The position numbers and the translations under genes were made by a program. The notes under the pieces are model-generated. The model searched no databases. It was not told the DNA's origin and saw only the letters and a list, made by a program, of their open reading frames with translations. DNA of 64,000 nt from JAUXEH01 sp965533275 (GTDB lineage Bacteria > Acidobacteriota > Aminicenantia > Aminicenantales > Aminicenantaceae), in NCBI GenBank assembly GCA_965533275.1, contig CBESWG010000006.1:1-64000 (forward strand). The letters are read 5' to 3'. Positions within the stretch are counted from its first letter, which is position 1. The number at the start of each line of letters is the position of its first letter. This document shows, in pieces, positions 43,265 to 50,511 of this stretch.

Positions 43265-43343
43265 GTTTCCTCCTGCAGGGCCGGCAACACGGACTTGATC
43301 ACCAGATCATGCAGCCGGGACTATCGGTATCTTATATAGAATC

Positions 43344-44264
43344 CTACGGCCTGACAAGCTCACAGGGGATAGGTGACCCCTGTGAGCTTCTCTGAGACTT
43401 CCCAGAGTTTCTTCGCTTTTTCCGTGTCTTTTGCCAGGTCATTGATTTCGACCTTTTTCGGGTACCCCCGCATCTCTCGCCAACCCCGGGGCCGTAGTAA
43501 TCGCAGGCCTGAACATCCTCGGCGACCGCGGCATACAGGGTCGGCAGGGCGCCCATGGTGATGTCCTGGGCCACGAATCGGTTCAGGAATTTGAACACAC
43601 CGGCATGCCTCTGCAGCTCGGTTGCGGTCCAACCGGGATGCGCGGCAGTGACCAGCGTGTTCACGCCCGCCTCGTCCAGGCGCCGCTGCAGCTCGTTGGC
43701 GAAGTAGATGTTGGCGATCTTGGAATCGGAGTATGCCTTCATCTTCTTGTAGGGGCGCTTCTCCCAGTTCAGGTCCTCGAAATCCAGGTTCCCATAGTGG
43801 TGTGCCCCGCTCGACACGTTGACGATCCGGGAATCGGGTGTGTTCTTGATCAGGTCGATGAGCAGCCCTGTGAGGGCAAAATGTCCCAGGTGGTTCGTGC
43901 CGAACTGGAGCTCGAAGCCGTCTTTGGTCTTGGAGAGGGGCGGCATCATGACGCCGGCGTTGTTGATGAGCAGATCCAGCCGCGAGTAACTGTCCTTGAA
44001 CTTCTCGGCAAAGTCGCGCACGGAATCCAAGTTGGCCAGGTCGAGTTCCATGACGGTCAGATCCGCATTCGGGTGGCCCGATCTGATCTTCTCCGCCGCG
44101 ACATTTCCTTTATCGAGGTTGCGCGGGGCGATGATCACCGTGGCGTTCTTCTCAGCCAGGACACGTGCTGTCTCAAAACCGATCCCGCTGCTGGCCCCGG
44201 TCACGATGGCCACCCTTCCTTTCTGGTCGGGGATATCGCTGCTGTCCCATTTCTTTTTCGGCAT
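43344..44264 (-). CDS. SDR family oxidoreductase, frameshifted near its C-terminus
   Basis: The first 260 residues are a normal retinol-dehydrogenase-type SDR: VAIVTGASSGIGFETARVL, NNAGVMMPP, catalytic Ser in IVNVSSGAHHYG and YSDSKIAN with Tyr and Lys. At 43483-43492 (CCCCGGGG context) the frame slips. The open frame then reads a basic, unrelated tail to 43344, whereas another frame continues the family's usual end, EMRGYPKKVEINDLAKD...LWEVSEKLTGVTYPL, stopping at 43360. A one-base indel restores a protein of about 300 residues, so it is either a recent mutation or a sequencing error. A TetR gene lies 34 bases upstream. Confidence 0.85.
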   Translation of the reverse strand: MPKKKWDSSDIPDQKGRVAIVTGASSGIGFETARVLAEKNATVIIAPRNLDKGNVAAEKIRSGHPNADLTVMELDLANLDSVRDFAEKFKDSYSRLDLLINNAGVMMPPLSKTKDGFELQFGTNHLGHFALTGLLIDLIKNTPDSRIVNVSSGAHHYGNLDFEDLNWEKRPYKKMKAYSDSKIANIYFANELQRRLDEAGVNTLVTAAHPGWTATELQRHAGVFKFLNRFVAQDITMGALPTLYAAVAEDVQACDYYGPGVGERCGGTRKRSKSMTWQKTRKKRRNSGKSQRSSQGSPIPCELVRP

Positions 44265-44298
44265 CTATCACTCCTTTTAGTAATGGATGTCTAATGTT

Positions 44299-44883
44299 TC
44301 AATCTGTGTAGAGTCCGTTTTCCAGCAGATCCATGGCCGCTTCGAAGCGCTGCTGGACGAGCTCCTCGAAGCTATAATCGGGGTTGAGCGTCATCCCAGG
44401 CCGCATAAGGTGCAGGAGCAGGATCAGGGAATCCAGCAGCACCATCAGTTCGAGGATGTTCCGGCAGCGGAACTTCCCCTCCTCCATAAACTGGTTCAGA
44501 CGGTCGAAAAGCTCGGAGGGCATGAGATAGCGTTGAAACGTCTTCCCAAGGACCTCTGATTCGTCCAGTGAACACTGCATATAGAGCTTGATGACCTTCG
44601 GATTCATCAAGAGCCATCGATCCAGGTGTCCCATGGATTTCCGGATCAACTCCTTGGGATCCTCTATCTCCTGCACAGCCAACGATATGGCGGAGACCAT
44701 CGGTTCCGTCTTCTCCTTGTAAAGCTCCTCGAGCAGTGTCTCCTTGTCCACAAACAAAGCCCGCACAACTCCAGGCGCTAAACCGGCCCTGGACGCGATC
44801 GAATCCAGAGTTGTATCCGGGATGCCGCATTCTGCAAATTCATCAAGGGCGGCTTCGATGATCTTTCTTTGTTCTTCGCTCAT
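44299..44883 (-). CDS. TetR/AcrR family transcriptional regulator
   Basis: The 194-residue protein has the N-terminal TetR helix-turn-helix (IIEAALDEFAECGIPDTTLDSIASRAGLAPGVV..., about 8-45), with VVRALFVDKETLLEELY as the recognition part, and an all-helical ligand-binding domain. It lies between the SDR gene and the radical-SAM/flavoprotein/isochorismatase-like trio, all on one strand with gaps of 34 and 26 bases. Regulation of one or both neighbours is therefore likely but not shown. Ligand unknown. Confidence 0.9.
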   Translation of the reverse strand: MSEEQRKIIEAALDEFAECGIPDTTLDSIASRAGLAPGVVRALFVDKETLLEELYKEKTEPMVSAISLAVQEIEDPKELIRKSMGHLDRWLLMNPKVIKLYMQCSLDESEVLGKTFQRYLMPSELFDRLNQFMEEGKFRCRNILELMVLLDSLILLLHLMRPGMTLNPDYSFEELVQQRFEAAMDLLENGLYTD

Positions 44884-44909
44884 TTCTGGTTCCTTGTTTC
44901 GATCAGGTT

Positions 44910-45848
44910 CTATTCGATAGGTAGAAGCTGGTACGTGTAGCTGCCTTCGATCCGGTCAGGTGAATTCTTATAGTGCATGATGTGTTGGCCGCAGTTGCTC
45001 CCGATCCTGTTTTCCTCGAGTTCGCCCAAGCTGTAAAGCACATCATACCCTGTTTCCCTCAGGTCGGACGCGATCGGCGGCTCCATCTCAACACCTGTCC
45101 GATCACTGCTCAGCCTGTTCCGCACCGCCTGCCCCGTCGGGTTAACGGGAGTCAGTTTGATGAAGAATTTCTCGGCCGGGAAATGCCTCAGCAGGGCGGC
45201 CGGATCCAGGATCAGATCATCCGAGATGGCAAAATTCAGTGTGATCTTCCGGTCTCCCGGCTCAAAAAACTCTTTCCCCAGCGCCGCGATCCTGTCCAAC
45301 TGCATCTTGCGGGCGGGGATCAGCCAGTCCCTCCGGGCCTCGTCCGTGGAGTGGACGGAGAACTGGAGCTGGAAGCGGCCAGGGTAGAGGTCGTCCTTGA
45401 TCTCCTTGAGCCTGCGAAAGAATCCGTCGCTGCCGAGAGGGGCCATGGTCGAGACGGTGGGCAGCAGGCCAGGCGCCTGATAGCGGCCGGAAAGGGCAGC
45501 TAGCACATCGAGCACTGCGGGATTCAGCGCCGGTTCGCCCATCCGGGCGAACTGGATCTTGAATTTTGATACGGGTACAACCCGGTCCGGATACCGCAGT
45601 TCCACCATGTAGTCGATCTGCCGCATGATATCTTCGGCGGAGAGTATTCCCTGATAGAACTGCCCTGCATCGCAGAACCGGCATCCGATGGGGCAGCCGT
45701 ACAGGGACGACACGATGAGCACCCACTTCTCCTGCCTGGAAAGTGGCGGCTGGGATGACTCTACAAACTCGATGTATCTGTTCGGGCTGGTCTCCGCAAT
45801 AAACACGGTCGCGATATCCGAATGGGCGGTCCGGGCTACGACGTTCAT
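44910..45848 (-). CDS. RlmN/Cfr-like radical SAM protein
   Basis: The 312-residue protein has the radical SAM cluster motif CPIGCRFC (Cys52, Cys56, Cys59) inside IVSSLYGCPIGCRFCDAG, strongly recalling the CVSSQVGC segment of RlmN. A late CGQH motif (Cys286, in GSNCGQHIMHY) matches the CGQL where RlmN's methyl-carrying Cys355 lies. The RlmN Cys118 position is Ile here, and the N-terminal RNA-binding domain is missing. It is thus a relative rather than RlmN itself; a methyl transfer to another RNA or small molecule is possible. Its start overlaps the flavoprotein stop (ATGA). Confidence 0.85.
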   Translation of the reverse strand: MNVVARTAHSDIATVFIAETSPNRYIEFVESSQPPLSRQEKWVLIVSSLYGCPIGCRFCDAGQFYQGILSAEDIMRQIDYMVELRYPDRVVPVSKFKIQFARMGEPALNPAVLDVLAALSGRYQAPGLLPTVSTMAPLGSDGFFRRLKEIKDDLYPGRFQLQFSVHSTDEARRDWLIPARKMQLDRIAALGKEFFEPGDRKITLNFAISDDLILDPAALLRHFPAEKFFIKLTPVNPTGQAVRNRLSSDRTGVEMEPPIASDLRETGYDVLYSLGELEENRIGSNCGQHIMHYKNSPDRIEGSYTYQLLPIE

Positions 45849-46741
45849 GGCCTTGCCTGCCTCAGCATCTCACATATCTGCATTGCGGCCCTGATCCCGT
45901 CTCCAACACAGATCCCGGCCTGGCGGTAGAGGTGGTTCTCGACGTCTCCAATCAGAAACAGGCGGCCATCCCGGCGCACCTCGTCTCTGGCCTTCTCAAG
46001 ACCGGGCCCCAGGAAACCCAGCGCTGGCTCCCGGCCCACAGCCGCCAAGAGATAGTCTGCCTCCAGCATCCTCCCCTGCGGTTCTTCCTCTCCCGCTAGG
46101 TTGAGGAGAAGGCCTTCCCCGGCCGCGTCCACGGCCAGGAGCTGCGTGCCCTTCAACACGTCCAGGCCGTCGACCGCCTCTGCTCTCTCCGCGAGGAGTG
46201 GAAGGCAGCAGGGACCGGAATCTCTGCAGATGATCGTCACCCTGTTGTGCTCCGCGAGCTGCAGGCCGTAGTCGAAGGCCGCATCCCCGGCGCCTACGAT
46301 CCCCAGGTGCCGGCCGCGGATATCGCGGAGGGGGAATACCTCATAGAAGATCCGGTCTTCCGCGCCTTCCCGGATGATGGCAGCCGGAAGCCTGAGGGCG
46401 ACCGTACCTGATGCGATCATGAGGAACCGGCATGTGATCTCTCCACTGCCTGCAGCGAGACGGAAGGCCTCATCCTTGTACTCCACCAACCTCACGCAGT
46501 CACGAACGACCGGGATCTCCCAGCGTTCGAGCTGCTGCCTGAATCTCTGGACCAGGTCCGTGCCAGAGATACCCTTCGGAAATCCCGGATAGTTTTCCAC
46601 GAGGTGAGCGTTGAGCAGGAGCCCCCCGATTTCCGCTTGCTCGAAGAGGGCAAATTCTACACCGGATCTTCTCAACTGGATAGCCGCAGCGATCCCCGAA
46701 GGGCCGGCGCCGACAATGGCGGCATCCAAACGATCATCCAT
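45845..46741 (-). CDS. NAD(P)/FAD-dependent oxidoreductase, thioredoxin-reductase-like without CxxC
   Basis: The protein has about 298 residues with an FAD motif AAIVGAGPSGIAAAIQLRR at the N-terminus, an internal NAD(P) motif LGIVGAGDAAFDYGLQLAE and a C-terminal FAD contact GRLFLIGDVEN. The order matches thioredoxin reductase, but no redox-active CxxC lies before the NAD(P) motif, so it resembles YpdA or ferredoxin-NADP reductase types. Start 46741 is chosen because it overlaps the hydrolase stop (ATGGATGA). It could supply electrons to the radical SAM enzyme encoded next (4-base overlap); this is inference. Confidence 0.87.
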   Translation of the reverse strand: MDDRLDAAIVGAGPSGIAAAIQLRRSGVEFALFEQAEIGGLLLNAHLVENYPGFPKGISGTDLVQRFRQQLERWEIPVVRDCVRLVEYKDEAFRLAAGSGEITCRFLMIASGTVALRLPAAIIREGAEDRIFYEVFPLRDIRGRHLGIVGAGDAAFDYGLQLAEHNRVTIICRDSGPCCLPLLAERAEAVDGLDVLKGTQLLAVDAAGEGLLLNLAGEEEPQGRMLEADYLLAAVGREPALGFLGPGLEKARDEVRRDGRLFLIGDVENHLYRQAGICVGDGIRAAMQICEMLRQARP

Positions 46742-47396
46742 CCGCAGACTCCACGATCTTCCGGATGTCGCCCACCAGTACCGGCACCGCGAAACCATGG
46801 CAGAGATTCAGGAGCGTAGCCCTGTGAAAGTCCTCCTGATAGGTGGCCGTCCCGTCCACGGCAAAAAAGACCTTAAAACCCCGCACAAAGGCCGAGCGGG
46901 CCGTGGTCTCGCAGCAGAGGTGGGTCAGGACACCCCCGATCACGACCTGAGTGACACCCAGGTCCTTCAGGAGTTCATCCAGGCCGGTCTGATGGAAGGC
47001 GTCGTACTGGGATTTTTCGATCCAGATGGCCTGGGGGTCATCCAGCTCCGGGACGACCTCACTGGCGGGATCGTCCTCCCGGATCAGATCCGCCCACCAC
47101 TCGGCCATAGCGCCGGCGTTTTCCTGCGTGTTGAGGTGCCTGGTCAGGACCACGGGCCGGTTCGCATCGTGGAACGCATCGACAAGCCCCCGGATCCCCG
47201 GGAGGATCGCGGCGGCGCTGGGCACAAAGGCATGCGAGCTCGGATCCAGGAAATATTTCTGCATATCCAAGACGATCAGGGCCGCCCGGTCCGGCTCGAA
47301 TCCGGAGCGCTCCAGGCTGCGCTTAACCGGAAGGATCTCGATCAGCTCCCTGGATTTCGCGGAGAGCGATGCCGGAAGGAAATAGGAGGCTTTCAT
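46734..47396 (-). CDS. Isochorismatase-family cysteine hydrolase
   Basis: The 220-residue protein carries the catalytic triad of the family: Asp44 in LIVLDMQKYF, Lys128 in WIEKSQYDAF and Cys161 in GVLTHLCCETTARSA. Relatives include nicotinamidases and N-carbamoylsarcosine amidases, which hydrolyse amides, and isochorismatase itself, so the substrate is open. It is the first gene of a tight trio with the flavoprotein (8-base overlap) and the radical SAM protein, suggesting a shared pathway. No signal peptide. Confidence 0.9.
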   Translation of the reverse strand: MKASYFLPASLSAKSRELIEILPVKRSLERSGFEPDRAALIVLDMQKYFLDPSSHAFVPSAAAILPGIRGLVDAFHDANRPVVLTRHLNTQENAGAMAEWWADLIREDDPASEVVPELDDPQAIWIEKSQYDAFHQTGLDELLKDLGVTQVVIGGVLTHLCCETTARSAFVRGFKVFFAVDGTATYQEDFHRATLLNLCHGFAVPVLVGDIRKIVESADG

Positions 47397-47441
47397 AGGG
47401 CATAAAGATAAATCTCCTGCCCTATATAATCAAGTGATATT

Positions 47442-49985
47442 TTATTCGTGGCGTAGGCTCTCGACAGGATTAACACGGGCGGCTCTGGCGATCTTGAAAC
47501 ACACGGTCAGCAGGGCGAGAAATGCCACCGCAATGCCCGAGACGGCGAACACCCACAGAGCGATACCGGTCCGGTAGGCATAGTTGCCGAGCGTGCGCTC
47601 CATCAGGTAATACGCAACAGGCCAGGCGATGAGGTTGGACACGGCCAGTAGGAGCAGGAAGTCCTTGGAGATCAGGACCATGACATTGGCGATGGAGGCC
47701 CCCAGGACCTTGCGGATGCCGATCTCCTTGGTGCGCTGTTCTGCAGTGAACGAGGCCATGCCGAAGAGCCCGAGGCAGGAGATGAAGATGGCCAGGAACG
47801 TGAAGGAGGAATAGATCGAGCCGCGCCTCTGGTCGCTGCGGTACTGGCCGTCGAATACATCATCCAGGAACTGGTACTCGAAGACGCTGTTAGGAACGAA
47901 TTCGCCCGCCTTCTCCTCCAGGAATTCGAGGGTCCCGGAGATGCTGTCCGACCGGATCTTGACGAACACGTATTGGTGAGATCCGTGCCGCTGGGACAAG
48001 GTGAAGACGACCGGGCCGATCTCGGAATGGAGCGACTGCGAATGGAAATCCCGCACGATGCCGATGATCTGCCCTTCATCCTCCCACACCGAGAACTGCT
48101 TCCCAACCGGAGATTCCAACTCTGTGATCCTGGCTGCGGTCTCGTTCAGGACGTAGTTCTGCTGATCGGTGGCATACTCTTCCGAGAAACTCCGGCCCCG
48201 GACGATCTCCATGCCGAGTGTCTCGAAATAGTCGAAGTCCACGGAAGCATCCGTCATCGTGATGTACTGATCCGGGCCCCGGCCTTCCCAGTACACCGGA
48301 TTCATGTGGGAGATATTGGTCGGAAACCTCCGCGCCGCCGTAGCATTGATAACGCCCGGATGTTGCTTGATCGCCTCCTTGAAAGACCTATAGTTCTGCC
48401 TCAGTTCGCTGCCCAGCGTAACGGCCACCACATGCTCCCTGTCCAGCCCGAGGTCTCTGTTCCGTATGTATTCGAGCTGCCGGTAGATCAGGATCGTCCC
48501 GATGATCAGGACGATGGTGGCGGTGAACTGGCTGACGACCAGGATCTTCCTCAGGACATAACCCCTTGAGCTCGATCGGTACTCCCCTTTCAGCGTCCGG
48601 ATCGGCCGGAATGTAGAGAGCAGGAAGGCCGGATAGCTGCCGGACACCAGGCCAGTGAACAGGATGATCCCCGCCAGCACAAGGAGGAGGGTCAGATTGC
48701 CGGTGACATCCAATGTCAGCTGCTTATCGGCAAGACGATTGAAAGCCGGGAGGAGCAGCCGGATCAGACCCAACGCGAGCACCAGTGCTACTGCCGCAAA
48801 CAGCAGCGACTCCCCGAGAAACTGCCGCACAATGTGGCTCTTTTCCGCCCCCACCACCTTGCGCAGCCCGATCTCCTTAGCCCGCGTATTGGAGCGGGCC
48901 GTGGAGAGGTTGATGAAATTGATGCAGGCGATTATCAATATGGCCAGCGCGATGATCAGGAAGATGTAGATGTATACGATCGGGTCCGTGCCCCTCAGGG
49001 CATACAGGTGGATCCGGGACAGTGGCCTCATGTGCAGCAGGACCTCCTGATCCGTCCTTTTGTCGTGTTCATTGACAAACCCGAAGATCCTACCGGCGAA
49101 ATCCTGCCAGTCCGCGTTTTCCTGCAGGAGCAGATAGGTCCTGGCCTCCCAGGACCAGCTCGTGAACTCTCTATCCCCCATGAGCTTGATGGGAGACAGG
49201 AAATCGAACTGCAGGTGGGAGTTGGCGGGAACATCCTCGAGGATGCCGGTGACGACCAGCTCGGTCCGGCCGTTGATCAACATCGATTTGCCCATGGGAT
49301 CTTCGCTGCCGAAAAACTTCGCGGCCATGCGCTCCGAGATCACGATGGATTCGCGGGCGGCAAAAACCGTGTTCGGGCTGCCCTCGAGGAGCGGGAATGT
49401 GAACATCTTCAGGAAATCCTCGTCCACCAGCCCCCCGCTCTCGTTGAAGAGCCTGTCTCCGTATTTAGCCAGCCAGGTCCTATCCGTGAAGCGTGCGATG
49501 CTGACGATCTCGGGATAATTCTCTCTCAGGGTGGGGGCCAATGCCAGCGGGTTGGAGTTATATCTGGTTCCTTCCAGCTCGGGGTTGGTGGTGTAGAGAT
49601 TGTCGAAATTCTCATGGAACCGATCGTAGCTGAGTTCGTCCTGTACCCAGAGCAGGATGAGGATGCAGCACGCCATCCCCACCGCCAGCCCCATGATGTT
49701 GATGAACGAATAGAGCTTGTGGTTCCGGATGTTCCTCCAGGTGATCTTGAGGTAATTCTTAAGCATGGCAGCTCCTATTAAGAACGAAAGCTTTGTGTAG
49801 GCCCCGAGCGCATGCAGGACCTGTGACCAGTACCACAGCAGCGCCCGGAGGCGTCCACCGGCCCGCACGCGTTCCACAAACTCCTCGCCGCAGTCGCCGG
49901 AAGCGGCGTGCTCCTCCTCGTAGCTCGTCAGGAAGAGAAGGAGCCTCCTGCCTATGCGGGGTGCACGCCCTACGGTCCGGGTCAT
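47442..49985 (-). CDS. ABC transporter permease, MacB/FtsX type with N-terminal permease-prefix domain
   Basis: The 847-residue protein begins with an 85-residue prefix (RIGRRLLLFLTSYEEEHAASGD, YWSQVLHALGAYTK) like the permease-prefix-2 domain. A MacB-type layout follows: helix in YSFINIMGLAVGMACCILILLW, periplasmic MacB-PCD domain, three helices with IACINFINLSTARSNTRAKEIGLRKVVGA, then a second copy ending with ERTKEIGIRKVLGASIANVMVL. The repeated EIG(L/I)RKV is typical of FtsX permeases. A PadR-type regulator is encoded 5 bases upstream, a frequent pairing. No ATPase gene lies next to it, so its ATPase must come from elsewhere. Confidence 0.9.
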   Translation of the reverse strand: MTRTVGRAPRIGRRLLLFLTSYEEEHAASGDCGEEFVERVRAGGRLRALLWYWSQVLHALGAYTKLSFLIGAAMLKNYLKITWRNIRNHKLYSFINIMGLAVGMACCILILLWVQDELSYDRFHENFDNLYTTNPELEGTRYNSNPLALAPTLRENYPEIVSIARFTDRTWLAKYGDRLFNESGGLVDEDFLKMFTFPLLEGSPNTVFAARESIVISERMAAKFFGSEDPMGKSMLINGRTELVVTGILEDVPANSHLQFDFLSPIKLMGDREFTSWSWEARTYLLLQENADWQDFAGRIFGFVNEHDKRTDQEVLLHMRPLSRIHLYALRGTDPIVYIYIFLIIALAILIIACINFINLSTARSNTRAKEIGLRKVVGAEKSHIVRQFLGESLLFAAVALVLALGLIRLLLPAFNRLADKQLTLDVTGNLTLLLVLAGIILFTGLVSGSYPAFLLSTFRPIRTLKGEYRSSSRGYVLRKILVVSQFTATIVLIIGTILIYRQLEYIRNRDLGLDREHVVAVTLGSELRQNYRSFKEAIKQHPGVINATAARRFPTNISHMNPVYWEGRGPDQYITMTDASVDFDYFETLGMEIVRGRSFSEEYATDQQNYVLNETAARITELESPVGKQFSVWEDEGQIIGIVRDFHSQSLHSEIGPVVFTLSQRHGSHQYVFVKIRSDSISGTLEFLEEKAGEFVPNSVFEYQFLDDVFDGQYRSDQRRGSIYSSFTFLAIFISCLGLFGMASFTAEQRTKEIGIRKVLGASIANVMVLISKDFLLLLAVSNLIAWPVAYYLMERTLGNYAYRTGIALWVFAVSGIAVAFLALLTVCFKIARAARVNPVESLRHE

Positions 49986-49990
49986 GGGCC

Positions 49991-50311
49991 TCAGTCGCTC
50001 AAGAATTCGGGGATGCTTTCCCAGATCGAATTCTGCAGGCTGTGGGAAGCCCGCAGGGCCTCCTCCCCATCAGCGGTCAGGGTGTAGTAGATGCGCGGCC
50101 GCCCTCCTCTGGCGGATGATGTATTCCCCTTGGTCTGGGTCACGCAGCCCTTGCGCAGCAGCTGGTCGAGGGCGTTGTAGAGTGTCCCATACATCAACCG
50201 CCTGCCGGTCATGGCTTCCGCCCTCTTGCGGATGGTCACGCCGAAGGCGTCGTCCTTGAGGGCTACGATCGCGGCCAGGATGATCTGCTCCAATACGGTC
50301 AAGCCTTTCAT
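49991..50311 (-). CDS. PadR family transcriptional regulator
   Basis: The protein has about 106 residues with a winged helix: GLTVLEQIILAAIVALKDDAFGVTI, RRLMYGTLYNALDQLLRKGCVTQ and GRPRIYYTLTADGEEAL, the PadR hallmark wing. I choose the ATG at 50311 (MKGLTVLEQ), with GGA about 9 bases upstream; the longer frame from 50365 adds an unrelated leader. It precedes the permease gene by 5 bases and most likely controls it. The divergent gap to the subtilase gene carries a TATAAT for the other direction. Confidence 0.9.
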   Translation of the reverse strand: MKGLTVLEQIILAAIVALKDDAFGVTIRKRAEAMTGRRLMYGTLYNALDQLLRKGCVTQTKGNTSSARGGRPRIYYTLTADGEEALRASHSLQNSIWESIPEFLSD

Positions 50312-50477
50312 TTCACGCGGTCCTTTAAGGGGTTTTTCGTAACATACACATAGAGTAATACGCAAAGCACGTAAAAAAGGTTGCTGATTACCTAGTGATC
50401 AATGCTACGGTTGAAAATCGACCGAAACAGCGACCAGAAAAGGTTCACCCTGACAGCCCAATTCTCCAAACTTCGTG

Positions 50478-50483
50478 TATAAT
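50478..50483 (+). promoter_or_regulatory. Perfect -10 (TATAAT) upstream of the subtilase gene
   Basis: A perfect TATAAT lies 29 bases before the preferred ATG. The best -35-like sequence, CTGACA at 50450, is too far (22-base spacer), so the -35 is unclear. It argues that the in-frame sequence from 50395 is untranslated. Confidence 0.5.
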
Positions 50484-50511
50484 ATCAAGTCAGCCATCAC
50501 CGCGGCTGCGG

